This document shows positions 32,833 to 46,029 of a stretch of 64,000 bases of DNA, piece after piece; the first letter of the stretch is position 1; every line of letters starts with the position of its first letter. The stretch comes from Adineta steineri (lineage: Eukaryota > Rotifera > Eurotatoria > Adinetida > Adinetidae), in assembly GCA_905250115.1 (NCBI GenBank), contig CAJNOI010000040.1:565682-629681 (forward strand), read 5' to 3'. Both the position numbers and the translations under genes were made by a program. The notes beneath the pieces were generated by a model. The model ran no database searches. It saw nothing but the letters and a program-made list of their open reading frames with translations, and had not been told where the DNA came from.

Positions 32833-33599
32833 ATTTATTATGTGGATTTCAAATCTAAAATATTGCCAATGATCAATATTGAAATAACAAAGTTTTATAC
32901 TTTAATATATATAAGCGTATATAAGCAGATTATTTTTGTAAAAACGATTAGATGCTCAGAAGCATGTAATTACAAAATTACTACATTCCTAAATTGCAGA
33001 TTGTGTTTTACTGCAATCAACTTCATAAAATCATACATCTGATTGTTGCAAGATATTTTTTATTTTAAGGAAATCATTCAAAATATTGCTTTCGCTGGCA
33101 AAAAAATAACTAAGTTGACCTCGGAGTAATAGTAGACAATACTCACCAATGATTTTTGTTTAGTAGAATGACTCTTGGTATTAACCATCGGTCAAATAGA
33201 AACATACAAAGGTCGATCGGGCACACAGTTTCATTGGCTTGTTGTGAATAGTATCCTCTTAATCTTTTTCTAGTAAAAAAAAACAAAAACGTATCGTGAC
33301 CTCAACTAGTCGAACAGATATAAGATATATGAGAAGGATAAACTTACCAATTGTATCAGGTACGCTTATATATATAAATTTATTATAAAGCTAGAAGAAT
33401 TATTAAATCTAGTAGTCAATGTATTATATACATTCTTTTATATAGTAGATTAAACTATATTTTACTTCGATATGATCTATTAAAAGAGATCAATTAAATC
33501 TTAGTTAGCAATATGTATTAATGATTGAGTTCTGACATGAAAATTCGCGTTTGTTAATGGAAGTTTTTTTAAAAATTAAAACACAAGATATTTTAGATA
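32833..33599. other. Divergent intergenic region
   Basis: A shared upstream region of the envelope-like gene (minus) and the transposase-like fusion gene (plus). AT-rich; no motif identified with confidence. Confidence 0.4.
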
Positions 33600-36500
33600 A
33601 TGCCACCGAAATCTAGAATTGATGAAAAAGCTTTCCAAAAGGCACTTCAATCACTTCGTATTGATGAATTGCATTTGTTGGATTCAAGTACATCTACCGG
33701 TGGCGTATGGGGACGTCTATGTATTGAAATGAGTAAACCAGATAATATTGAGAATCGGCGTGCCTGTTATGATGCGTGGAAAAAAAAAAGATACAACTCA
33801 CATGATATAGTCAGTAGCATTTTACAAGTGCGTATTTGAAATTTCAATATAGAAATTATATAATTAACATCTTATGTCGTTTCAGGAAGTACAACAATCT
33901 ACGAACATTGAGACTGTGCAAAACGAAGTTCCTGAAGAAAATCTAAGTTGCGACGAACCATCGGTTAGTATGAATATTATTTAATTTTAAACAGCACGTG
34001 TTACATGTTATATATTGTAATTGAAATTTTATTATTTTCTTAGACACAACAAACGAAGATAGGTACACATATTAATATTACACAATCTACTTCATCGACG
34101 CCAACAACATGTACTGCCACTACCAATGATAATCAGCTTACAGAAATACCTGTGAGTGGAATTGTATAAGATATTTTTAGCAGTTTTGCCAATACTGATG
34201 TTCTTTTTCTTTTTGAATTTAATAAAAGTAAGATAAATGAATAGTAGTTACAATGCGCCGTAGAAAATAACATTAAAATACCAGTTCATATAAAAAAATA
34301 AACAATTTTTCATGTAAAACAAGAAAATAAAATAGATAATGTGACAACTATAATATAAGATCAATGATGGCAATCTTCTAAATATAGAATAATATAACTA
34401 GATATTTCTCTTAAAAGTTTGAATAGCTGATCTAGTTTCGTTTGAAAAAAAAAGATATACTATAATGATGATGATTTGGTAGATGTTTTGTTTATATATA
34501 TGTCATTTGATCTAGAAAAGAAAATAATACGTAAGTTTTTTAAGTAAGAATTTCAACGTATATGATATATAAACTCCGAATAATAAATAAAGCTATACCT
34601 CATCTAAGATATATTTTAACTTTACTGTTTTACAGAATCTGTTAGTCGACTCAACGGCAAATCAATACGAACAGTTCATTGAAAATTTACAGAGATTTGT
34701 AGCTGAACAAAAACATAACATATCTATCAACTACACTCATGACTTCAATTCTACCAATTGTTCTGGTGCTATTATTTCAATGCAAGTTAATTGCAAATGT
34801 GCAGAAACATTTTCTAATATGGATAATCAGGAGATAACTTCATTCAATTCATTTAAACCAATTAATGTAAGATAAGATTAAATATTAATATTTTATGTTA
34901 AATCATTTTTCATTAGAATAAAAAACATTCTCATTTACAGAAAATACCTGTACAAAATGCCTTTAGTCCTGAATATGAACCACCAATAAACAACACATAT
35001 ACTGTTGAAGTAATCTGCGAATATCTCGTCATATCTTACCAAATTTAAAAGATGCGTATTTACTTTTAGAAAGAAGAGATTGTGATGTCAAATTTTATCA
35101 TTGATGATAATGATGATGACAAAATAAGTAATATAGCATCACCTATATGTGATGCCCCTCAACTCTACATGTCACCGGTGTCATCGGTAAATAATTGGAA
35201 ATATAATGAAATGAGAAAAAAATCTTTTTTTTAGGCATCACCTATAACATCTTCAAAAATTATTAGTTGTGATTCATCACCATTGAAAACCAGCAAATTA
35301 AGTGCTGTATCTCATGCATTCAATAAATTAAAGGTAAAATTTTAGTTATTATAATCGTAGATAATCTTTTAAATAATTACTCGTATACACAACGTTCTCA
35401 TCGTACCTTGGAGTTTGGTTAGTTAAATCACTAAAACTAAATTTTTTACTATATAATATATTGTATTATAAAGAACTTACGTGTCAATGAGATTCATTCT
35501 CGTTTAGAATATGATAAGTCCCAATAAAGTTAATGATCATAGTAATATCACTGACGATCAACGCGATGTTCTATTAATGTTACAACGTCGAAATAACAAT
35601 AAATCTGTTTTCACTATAGATATTAATGAGATTCAAGAAGCCGAAAGATCTAAAAATATAATTATCTCTCAAAATCATATGGAAACACTTAGAGAAGTTA
35701 ATGCTGCAGAAATCGAAAAGAAAGAAAATAAAAATATAACAAATGATTTAGATGATGGCATTAACATCAAAACTCGTAAAAGAAATCTTGAATGGATTAC
35801 AATTTTAAATCTATATATTGCAAAAACAAATGATTATTGCGTATTTGTGTACGAGAGGCACTATTTTGCGACTCGAAGTAGTACAGAAAACATGCTGCAA
35901 TTATTTATGAATGCAGATGCACATTGTCAGTTTTCAACATGCTCCTGTAGACTACATGCTATTATAAGTGAAAATGGAAAATTGAAAGTTGACTATTCGG
36001 GTGAAATAATTCATGATCCAAGTGAACTTCACTCACGACCAGTTCGTGGTAGTCAACGAGATGAATTGCAAAAATATACATTACTTGGTAGTACGCCTAG
36101 TGCTGTACGACTTCATCAATTAAAGGGAATGTCTCCCGCTAATAAAGCAGCTGGAAACAGAAATGCTGTAGGATCAAGTGCATCTGTAATTCGAAAGATT
36201 GCAAGTGAAGCTAATGTTAAACTTCGTCGTGACAAAGACCTAAATGAAAGTCTTAAACAGTTGAAGGTTGAACAAGCTACTAAAATCTTTCCTGCTGAAT
36301 CAATACGTGGTTATTTGCAAGAGTTTAATATAGAACCCTTACGTCTCGTTTGCTTCACAGCAGCCGGTATTGCTATTTACAATAAATTTGCATCGAGCAT
36401 GCCTCTATCATGGGACGCCACTGGTGGAATCATCGTTAATCGTACTAGGAAAATATTTTATTACGAATTAACAATATCGAATCTTATTAAAGGTGGTCCA

Positions 36501-39500
36501 TCTCTACCGCTAACAGCCATGATTAGTGCATCACATGGCACTATGGATATTATACATTGGTTAAACTGTTTTATTGCAAAATATAAAGAAGCATATGGTT
36601 ACTCAGATGTTTTCCCTAAACCACCTGTTATCCACAGCGATCGAGCTTTAGTATTTTTACTTGCCGGTATTCAAATATTCAATAATGATGAAACAATGGA
36701 CCGTTACATTGAAAGATGTTGGCGTATTGTCAATAAAACAGCTACGAAACGTGATTTGGAAATAACTGTTCTTCATGCTTGCCTCGGACATTTCATGAAA
36801 AATGTTAAACGAAATGCTGCCAAAGAACTTGCAAAAAAACAGGTCAAGTCTAAACACATTTTTGTATTTAAATATTAAATTAAAAATTGTCTTACCTTTT
36901 CTCTTAGATACCATTTGGCATGTGGTTAATGGCCTTACTTGTGAACAGCAATACATTGGATGAAATGATCGTTATATGGCGAAATATTTGCTTTGTCCTG
37001 TTAAGTCCAAATCAAAATGACCGCTTTAAAATGGCTATATCGACGTTATCAAAACTAGCCGAACAAATGAATGGAGATCCAGAGAAAACCAACTATATTC
37101 TTCAAAATGTCACAGTAACATCACATGCTTCAGTAACAGACAAGCTAAACGAACAAGTATGTAAAAAATCTAGAAATAAGAATAAATATATTTTTCGATG
37201 AAACAGTACAAGAAACTTATTAATAATCATATTTATTTAGGCAGACGATGATGGTACTAATGATGATGGGTTGGGAGAAGAAGAAGCTGTGGCGAATATG
37301 GAATCATCATTTAAAGCATTATTTACAAGCATCTATCAGGAAACTAAAGAAATTTTAAAACATTATAATAATCAACAATGGCAAGAATTGCCACCTAATC
37401 CTTTATTTTCAGCAGGATATTTAATACGTCTTCTTAAGCAATATATGGGTATAGCTCCTATTTGGAGTAACTTGCTACTCGGTAATTTTGCTCAGCGATA
37501 TGATTATTCATCTAATGACGTACGAACACCTTGTATGTGTCATGTTGGCCGCACAACCGGTGTTTCAGAATCACAAATGCGTGTTCTGAAAGAAACTATT
37601 CTTCATAAGAAAGTTTATACTCGAGTTGACGAAGTTATATCCTTAATGGGAGAAACAATTGAGGCTATCGAAATTCAGTTCACTGATTATATATTTATGA
37701 ATAAACAAAAAAATCGTGTATTACCTGCTAAACGACATAAACCAGCACAAGAAGCATGGAATAAACGTAAGCCAACGAAGAAACAAAAAGGTGTATATAC
37801 TTCTGAAAAACCACCAAGCAATCTGGTTCATATGATGAATAGTCAACTGTTGAAGAAAAATGATGATATTCTCTTAGGTAAATAAATACAAATAATCGTT
37901 CTTCTATAGTTCTAAGTACATAGTATCAATCTATCTTTCTTGATACACTCTTTGTTTCTCCTCTCTGTCTTGCTTCTGTTCGCTTTCTTCTACTCATCAT
38001 ATGTCTCACATAATGAGATATATGTACCTGAACTATTCGTAGAAATAAAGAACAAGAAAATTTTCAAAGCTACTATATTTTTATTTACTTATCTTAGATG
38101 CTGAACAGCCGACACAACACTTTCGATTTGAAAATAAAGAAAAAAATAGTTGGTTTAACAGTGTTTGTCAAATGGTTTTTGCATCTAGAAATTTAGTTGA
38201 AACAATCACTCAATTTGGTAGTATCCCAGCTTCTGCTTCAGTCTCAGATGCAATAACTGTTACAGGAAGTATTCTACACTCCTTCGTGACAAAATCCTCT
38301 TATGTTGAAGGTAAAGATGCAGTTGTTGTTGCCGAGTCAATAGGGCAACTACTTGGACATCTTCGATGGGCTGGTGTTAAAATCTGCTCTCGTGACAATG
38401 AGTGTGTCTTCAAATTTTTCGTAACTGCTATTGTATCAACTCTGCTATATTACAAAGTTGATTTACAATTTACTCTGAATACTTCAATGGAATGTTCTTC
38501 ATGTGGAATATCAAGTATTATTACTACACAGATATGCGACTTTTTACTCTTACAAAAGATCGGGACTGAAGACATCTTAGATAATGTAGTAGCTGACTTA
38601 TTTGGGAGAACATTACAGAAGTACACATGTCCAGAATGCTCAGACGAAGGTCCACACTATAGTTCAATGATACTAAGCAACTGTTCCAAGCATTTTTTTG
38701 TTCGTCCACAATCAGCGGGGGCAACAGCTCATAATGTATTCAGACTAACACCTCGTATAAATATTTCGAAAATTATTTCAAACAAGATTATACATACGAG
38801 TTCGTATGCTCGGTATACTCTTCAATCATTTATAACATTTTATGAAAAGAATAAAGATCGTCAATACGTTACTTACACTCGTAAAAAAGAAGGCTGGTTT
38901 CGACTCGATGATATGGATGTAAAAGTTATTACAAGTACAAGTATCTTTCAAGATGAATTTAAATGTCTTCCAGTTGTATTAGCTCATTATATACGTCCTT
39001 CAGAAACGGATGTATTTTCAACGACGTTATTTAATGTTTTGACAAATTTTTCTCGTCCACAACCGGTGCTGCTACCAACATTATCTTTGAACGACGCAGT
39101 GAACTACTTTGTACAAAAGAACATTATAGAAAATAATCCACTTACTCTGGTGGTTGTGAAATATTATAATTGTGCATTTTGTAAAAAAGGTAAAGTAAAA
39201 TAGTTGAAAACATTTCAGTCATAAGTTGTGAGAAGAAGGATATCATTGATCTATAATTAATTAATTTTATTAAAATTATTTTGTATATTTACTCATTTTA
39301 GAAACATATGCTGTTGATAGAATGCATGAAATTTGGTCAATGAGGAGCACTGCAACACATATCAATGATAAAATGGCCAGTTTTGTTCGTAAAAAGATTA
39401 TTTGTTCATCTTGTCAAAAACCAGGTCTAACAAATTCGGTTGTATATGACATACCCAAATTTCTTGTACTTAATACCAGAAGCAATGATGCAGATTGTGT

Positions 39501-40631
39501 TAAATTAATTGATGAAGTCGATTTATTATTTGTGCAACCAATAGATATGTCTCTATCTTTTGAATATAGTATACAAACTGCGATTATTGTACTTGAAGAA
39601 GATCAAGTTATATATCTAAGAAAAAATGGAAATAATTATTTATCTTACAATAAAACTACTAATCAATTTGAAGCCATAATCGATTTAACTACGCAACAAA
39701 CAGGATTAGCATCAAATTGGACAATATTCATCTATAAAACAGAAGCTGTTATTTTCGATTCACTAAAACTTGAAACTATCGTACTTGATCAAAGTAATCT
39801 TCAATCGGCACCGAACGTTGACGTGTTGTGCATTGGTGTAGTTCAAGGTCTCCTACCTTTGTTTCCACGTCCATTCAAAGTAAGTTCTATACAAATGGAG
39901 CAACGTGACATCAACATTTTACTTAACGAATCTGGAAATATCAACGATTTAATTGTCAATAGTCATCTACGACTCATTGCATCCAATGCTCCAGCAAATA
40001 ATTTCGTTTTGGTACTAGATAGTTTACTAGTCTCAAATATTCTCAGAAAGGATCTCAAACGTTTCGATGCTACATGGTTTAATTACGATATTATTCTGTG
40101 CCCTATACAACAGAATAATCATTGGTATCTAATAATTCTTGATATTAAAAAAAAATTGATAGTAGAAGTGGATACCTTGTCTACGGTGGATATTCCACGT
40201 ACTCAAAATCTTACCCGTTTATTACATGTTCTTAACATTCAGTGGTTATTGCGTCATAAAACGGCAATCAACTTCGAACAGCACTGGAAACTAGCTACTC
40301 CCATTATAGATAAAAAATTCCAGCAGACTGATGCACATTCATGTGGTGTGCATCTTTTAATTCAAGCTCGAGCATACGTTAACAATTATAAATTCGTCCA
40401 TATTCCTCAAGACAAGATTCGTCTATATCGGTATCAACTAGCTGAAGATATTCTTCGACAGGCTGAACTCCTATCAGACAGTTCTGATTCTGAAGTAAGT
40501 TATTAATTTTGATACACAAAATACTAAAATCAAGTTATTATTTATAGTTGCCTGATTTAATGACATCCTCGAAAAAAAAGCAAACGTCGAAAAAGACTTA
40601 CACTCAGAAAAAAAAACATACAACATCATAG
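33600..40631 (+). CDS. MULE-like transposase / USP-like / Ulp1 protease fusion, 13 exons
   Basis: Exons: 33600-33827, 33886-33963, 34044-34151, 34636-34866, 34941-35009, 35070-35186, 35235-35333, 35508-36842, 36908-37156, 37241-37877, 38098-39189, 39302-40494, 40548-40631. All are GT-AG, phases agree, no stop: 1,839 aa. Residues 1-310 are mostly Ser/Thr/Gln-rich. A FLYWCH-like Cys/His cluster (C450, C455, C457, H460) precedes a DDE core: D613 (SWDATGGII), D688 (VIHSDRAL), C735xxH738 (CLGHFMKN), E948 (GVSESQMRVLK). A USP-like module has Ser1068 where the catalytic Cys should be (NSWFNSVCQMV), CxxC pairs at 1183/1186 and 1228/1231, and Gln1306 for His (RQYVTYTRK...GWFRLDD). A second zinc-ribbon/USP-like part follows. 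A C48/Ulp1 domain ends it with His1688 (NNHWYL), Asp1705, Gln1756 and Cys1762 (TDAHSCGV) intact. MULE-like DDE proteins with Ulp1 are known in transposons; the pseudo-USP between them is unusual. Confidence 0.75.
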
Positions 40632-41127
40632 CATAACTTTTAAAATAAAACCATTATTTAATCAAATAATAAACATAATCATCACGAACAATAACATAAT
40701 AATATAAAACTGAATTATAAAAAACCTTCCCATATACGCATGTTCCACATTTCATCGCACAACACAGCCGCTTATCATTTTCCGCGAACCATTCACAAAC
40801 AAGCAAATCTAAGCGAAAATTACACCATATTTGAGAAAAAGAGTAATTGCATATGCAATAACCTGACCGCTTCACCCTATATCAATCACCCATCCAAATA
40901 TTTTTATTCCTACCCGATAGGTCATTTCAACATTAATTACTTGACCGCTGACCGCTTAGTCCGTCCTATGCAACAGAAACGTCACCTCAGCTCGTACACA
41001 TAAACTGCACTTTCCTTCACAATTAATCCTCACGACCATTTAATTTCACCACTACACTTTCTTTGCATACAACAAACACATGCTCGAACTATTTTTTCAA
41101 TCATACATCCTCCCATGAAAGATATAA
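40632..41127. other. G-poor, C/A-rich intergenic region
   Basis: From about 40730 to 41110 the plus strand is strikingly poor in G and rich in C compared with both sides. It holds three copies of TGACCGCT (near 40863, 40941 and 40949). A frame 40740-41003 is open only because of this bias. It lies just beyond the 3' end of the transposase fusion. Confidence 0.5.
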
Positions 41128-42829
41128 TTAAAGAGAGAATATGCTTCTTAAGAAATATGGCCGGGAGATAATGAATATAGCATTCGATAGAGAATTAAAN
41201 NNNNNNNNNNNNNNNNNNNNNNNNNNNNNNNNNNNNNNNNNNNNNNNNNNNNNNNNNNNNNNNNNNNNNNNNNNNNNNNNNNNNNNNNNNNNNNNNNNNC
41301 TTACTGCATGATTTAAAAACATTAATAGTGTTAAACAATCTTGCGTTATTCGCCAACGTTTTGTTGATTTAAATGATGGTAAATAATCGACTACTAATGG
41401 ACGTATTGATATTGGTAATGTACAAACAACAAATATAAACGAAATAAGTAATAATAAACATGTTAATCGTATTCCAGTTGCACTTGTTGGATCAAGTAAA
41501 GTTTTTTGATTTGTATTTTGTTTCTGATCCTGTTCAACCATTTTATTATTTACTGGATCACGATAAATACGTTGTTTATTTGTTTGACTATGTGAACGAA
41601 TAGCTGGACTTGATTCTAAACAAAAAAAAAGAATTTTCTAATGATTATCTTTGCAAGAAAAAAAACTCATATAGTTAGAAAAATATTCTGATATTTTAAA
41701 TATGAAAATTTATTTCATTAGATATTCAGAAATTGAAAGCATCCTGTATGCAAAAACCGCTTCCGTTTGTACTTAACTTTCTATTTTTTTTACAAATCAT
41801 GAGTGTTATATAATGATATTTAATGGCGTTTTGACCTGGAAAATATCTTAGTAAAAACAAATGCCTAGAAACTATTAACATTTCCACATGAAAAGAAAAC
41901 TAACCTGCTGAACGACTTCGAAGAAATTGTGTACGTATTGTTGATGAACTTTTATTTTTATTTCTTGGAGATGAATTCAATGTTGGAGTATAACTATTTG
42001 CTTGTAAATAATCTCGTCGTTTTTTCAATGCATGAAACATAGCTATAATAATTAAAATATTAAATATAAGAATTAATATTGATGGTATAACACTATATAA
42101 ACATAAATCAATAAATGATAATAATTTTCGATGAACCTTTGTATCACAAATAGGTTGGTCAGGATGATAACCTTCATCTGTTCGTAAATCAACATGTAAT
42201 ATATCAACTGTAAAAAAATAATGTGCTGCATAACTGGAAAAAAATAGAAAGATTATTATTGATATTGAATATGCAACATGCATACGACATAAACGTATAG
42301 ATTGAAATGGATATCGAACAACTATAAAACGTTCAAATGTAACAGCAACAATAAGCCAAGCTGATATACAAGTAACTAAATGTTGAATATAAAAAGCTAG
42401 ACGACATAGAAATTGTGATTGAATTTGTGGATGATATCCAAATAATATATCAAGTAAAAATAAAAGGCAACCAGTATAAAGTACACATACATCAGTAATA
42501 GCTAATAATGCTAAATAGAAATAAGATGAAAGTCCTCGACGTGAACGACGAAACATAATTGTTGCCGATAAACAATTTCCAATAAGTCCAAATATAAGAA
42601 AACTTATTAATATTATAACTATTATCCATTTTTCTGTACCTTCTGCAGTTGGATATGGTTTCGGTTCACAGTATGGTAAACGATTTAAAAGAAGATAAGC
42701 TTCACGTGTCATATTTCGTGATGATTCGTGGTCTGATGCATTGAAATCTTTTAACATGAAATCCTCAATTTCTCTACATGATAAATCTACTAATAGTGAA
42801 TCATTTGCAGACATTTGTACTGTATCCAT
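41128..42829 (-). CDS. Rhodopsin-family GPCR, interrupted by an assembly gap
   Basis: Two exons on the minus strand: 42829-41905 and 41615-41128, phases agreeing across a 289-bp intron. The second exon contains the 100-N gap (41200-41299), so its true length is unknown. The N-terminus (~65 aa) has NxS/T glycosylation sites (NASD, NMTR). TM1 is near WIIVIILISFLIFGLIGNC and TM2 near YFYLALLAITDVC. TM3 ends in TFERFIVVRYP, with ERF in place of DRY. TM4 to TM5 follow, a basic Ser-rich third loop spans the splice site, TM6 is GIRLTCLLLLISFIFVVCT, and TM7 ends NSLSNAIFIISRPYF. The TM7 start lies at or in the gap. Probably a neuropeptide or orphan receptor; the ligand cannot be inferred. Confidence 0.85.
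41200..41299. other. Assembly gap (100 N) inside the GPCR last exon
   Basis: A run of exactly 100 N. Since the receptor reading frame resumes correctly on the far side with TM7 sequence, little or no true sequence may be missing here. Confidence 0.99.
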
Positions 42830-44863
42830 CGTAGGCTCTTCGAATGAATATAAAATGTTAAGAGAATTTCTTTTTATTATCTAAAAGATAAAACGTAATA
42901 AAATATATTATGAGAACTGAAAGTTATTTTTAATAATTGACATTATATTCATTGTTTATTAAACTACAAAAGGATGTTTAATAAAGATCTATTGTTAATG
43001 ACGTCGATTAATTTTCTTTATGTAGAATATGTCAAGTAATAGTTTATCTCCATAGAAATGTTATGTCAATCCACGAGATATCTCCTACTTGTAGATAATT
43101 AGATAGGGCAAGAAAGAAATCTTGATATCTTATATCAATATGTTTTCCAAGAAAAAAGAAATGTGTCAAAATCTAAAAAAAAAGAAGTTCATCTCGATGA
43201 ATATATTAACTTAAAATAAAGTACGCAAATAGCAAAAAAAACTGTAAAGAAGATTTGCTAATTTATGCAAGATCATGCACTTACTTGTTATGTATTTTCT
43301 CAATTTAGCTATGTATACACACATATAACAGCATGAGAAACTAGAAAGACTGTTTATCTTAACAAAACAGAACTAGGAAAACAATCGTTAACGCAAAATA
43401 ATAACGCTAATGATGATGACGGTTAAAATATGTTGATAATTAAAGACTGTTTAAATAACATTGTAGCTTAATAAGCCTAAACTATTTCCTTAACGAAGTC
43501 TTATATTTTTCTGAAATTATCAAAAACATCATTAGTTAAGACTCCTACTTTTATTTAATGTCTAGTTAAAATATAGAAGAGTCATGATATGTTGTCAGGA
43601 GAAATATTAGACGCATCATGGAATTATTATAATAAAACAACACGCATTAAAGAAGAAGAAGAAGAAAAAAAAGAAAGAAAATCCGTTAAGAAAAGAGACA
43701 ACATTCTATTCATTACATTGATTTATATCTTTGAAGATGTTTTTATCCTCTCCATTTTACTCTATCTTAATGAATTATAATGATTATAACTCACATCATT
43801 CTCTCACGACACAAATCTACGGGAGATCAACATTAATATACTTGAAAGATTTTAACACCTACTGACACAGTTCTTTTTATTTTATTTTTACATATTGCTA
43901 ATATATGCATTGTTTACTATAGTCATCGACTAGTTTACTCGTCCAAAATATAAACGTAGTCTATATATATATATACTATAGTAGGAAAAATGTTTGTCTT
44001 ATATATAATATTTCTAGGTAAAACTTACATCTTATCTGAACAAATAGACATACGATATATAAGTGCATATTTGTGAAAAATTTTCATTAGATTTGCAAAT
44101 CAAATCAAAATTATTATTACATATCAGTTAGAAATGATATTATGTGATTGACACCATGAAATCATACTGTCGACTGTTTTTTTATTGGGACATGTCATTC
44201 TATTTCCGCATCAAGTCTATTTTCTGGCCTTTTTTTTTCTTTTTATAATGACATTGTTATTTTTGCTGTTGATCAATCCAACAATACTTACAGCGTACTC
44301 GAAGATTACCTATCAACAGAAAAAATGACTAAATAAGTGGAAGTAGTTTTTTTCTAGTTTATTTGACAACACTTATATAAATAAAAATTTTGCATTATTC
44401 ATTCACGTTTATTTAGACAGGATATAGTTTAAAATAAGCTATAATTTATTCTAATAATTGTATAGTCCCGTCTATGACGTAGGCGTTTGAGTTTAATTGT
44501 AATAGATTACATTTATTGTGATATATTTATTCGAAAAAAAATTGATTTTTCTTTTACTTTTTTCAACGAAATGTCAGATAGGAAGAAAAGTAAATAAACG
44601 TATATTTATAGAGAGATCATGAGGCGTATTTTTTATGGATTCTCAGCTGTGGATACTTCTTATTAAAAAACAGTATGTACGTCACAGATGCAACTGGCAT
44701 GACGTACATACACTTCAAATTTTACTGATGAAAATACACAAACAGAAAAAGAAAAGAAGAAAATAGACGTATTTGCTTCGAAATTCACGTCATATGATTA
44801 TATATATAGAAGAAGAAAAAAATGTGACCTTCATTTTTTTGAAATAAATTATTAAAACTGAGA
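42830..44863. other. Intergenic region between GPCR and scramblase genes
   Basis: About 2 kb, AT-rich, with divergent promoters expected. A perfect short inverted repeat at 44673-44711 is the only structure picked out; the frame at 43589-43780 looks fortuitous. Confidence 0.4.
44673..44711. repeat. Perfect 12-bp inverted repeat containing TGACGTAC
   Basis: GTATGTACGTCA (44673-44684) and TGACGTACATAC (44700-44711) are perfect inverted copies around a 15-bp loop, about 150-190 bp upstream of the scramblase start. Each arm contains TGACGT, a CRE/bZIP half-site. It may be a paired transcription-factor site or a hairpin. Confidence 0.6.
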
Positions 44864-46029
44864 ATGAATCGCACAGGAGTAATGATGCAAGCTAATAATA
44901 TGCTTGGAAATAATATCATGAACCCTCAACAACAACAAAAATGGATGGATAAACCAGGTGGTGATCAAAGTCCTCTTGCTCATTTAAAATCATTAAATTC
45001 ACTATTAGCTAAAGAAGTTGTTTCATTAACTGATAGTATGTTTTATTGACATACTTTTCTGTAAATGCTTTTCCATTTTTAGTGATGCTTGGAATACCAG
45101 CTCAAGAAAAATTTGGAATATTTAATGATCGAGGAGAACAAGTTTACTATGCGTTTGAAGGTAAAAATCTTAATTAAAATTTTTTCTCAAAAAAAAATGT
45201 ATTTTTTTTATATAGATTCTGATTTTTGTGAACGCATATATTGTCCAAAAACGCGTAAATTTACTCTTCATATTGTTGACAGTAGCAACACAGTTTGTGT
45301 GAAAATAATAGTGACAAAAAAATTTCTATTTGCTTTACTTTAGGAAGTCATTCGTGTTCATCGAGACTTTAAATGTTGTTCTGGATGTTGCTGGTGTGCA
45401 TGTTGCGAAGCATGTAGTCAAGAAGTGACGGTTGAATCACCTCCTGGAACATTCGTTGGTTCAGTTGCTCAGGAGTATGTTTACGGGAAAAAAATACAAA
45501 GAAATTTAATTGAAATATAATTCTGTCTTTGTAGATGTAGTGGTTGGCGCATGAATTATGCTATTAAAGATATAAGCGGTCAGGAAGTATTCAAAATTGT
45601 TGGACCTGGATGCGTGTGTGATGGACCATATGCATGTTGTTGTGAAAATAAGTTTACTGTTAGTATATAGTCAGTTTCAATTAAATGACTAAAGAAATCT
45701 TATGTTTTAGTTATATTCTGCTGATGGCGTACATGAAGTTGGTGCGATTCATAAAAAATATCGAGGATACTTAGTTGAAGCAATGACCAACGCTGATAAC
45801 TTTACTATTCAATGTATAAAGGAATTTTATTATTTAGAAAAACTAATCTATATATATATATATATATTTCTCTTTATAGTTCCACTCGATCTTGATGTTC
45901 GAATGAAAGCAGTTGCACTTGGTGCTTTATTTTTAATTGTATGATTATTATTCATTATTTTATTTCTATAATTATTTTTTTTTATTTCTATAGGACTTTT
46001 CGAATTATGTTCGAGGACAACGTAGATAA
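44864..46029 (+). CDS. Phospholipid scramblase family protein
   Basis: Eight small exons: 44864-45035, 45083-45160, 45216-45292, 45344-45474, 45535-45658, 45711-45813, 45880-45938, 45994-46029. Phases agree and the product is 259 aa. The scramblase core is recognisable: VYYAFEDSDFCERIYC, the palmitoylated Cys cluster CCSGCCWCACCEAC, GPGCVCDGPYACCC, and the Ca-binding-like ADNFTIQFPLDLD. It ends with the inward membrane helix (MKAVALGALFLIDF) and a short RGQRR tail. The N-terminus is short (about 50 aa, Gln-rich) and lacks the long proline-rich segment of PLSCR1. Family members sit at the plasma membrane and are linked to Ca-dependent lipid scrambling. The exact orthologue is not resolved. Confidence 0.93.

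Noticed and set aside
40740-41003. 87-aa plus-strand frame
   Set aside because: The open frame follows from the G-poor, C/A-rich composition; no start context, splice signal or family likeness.
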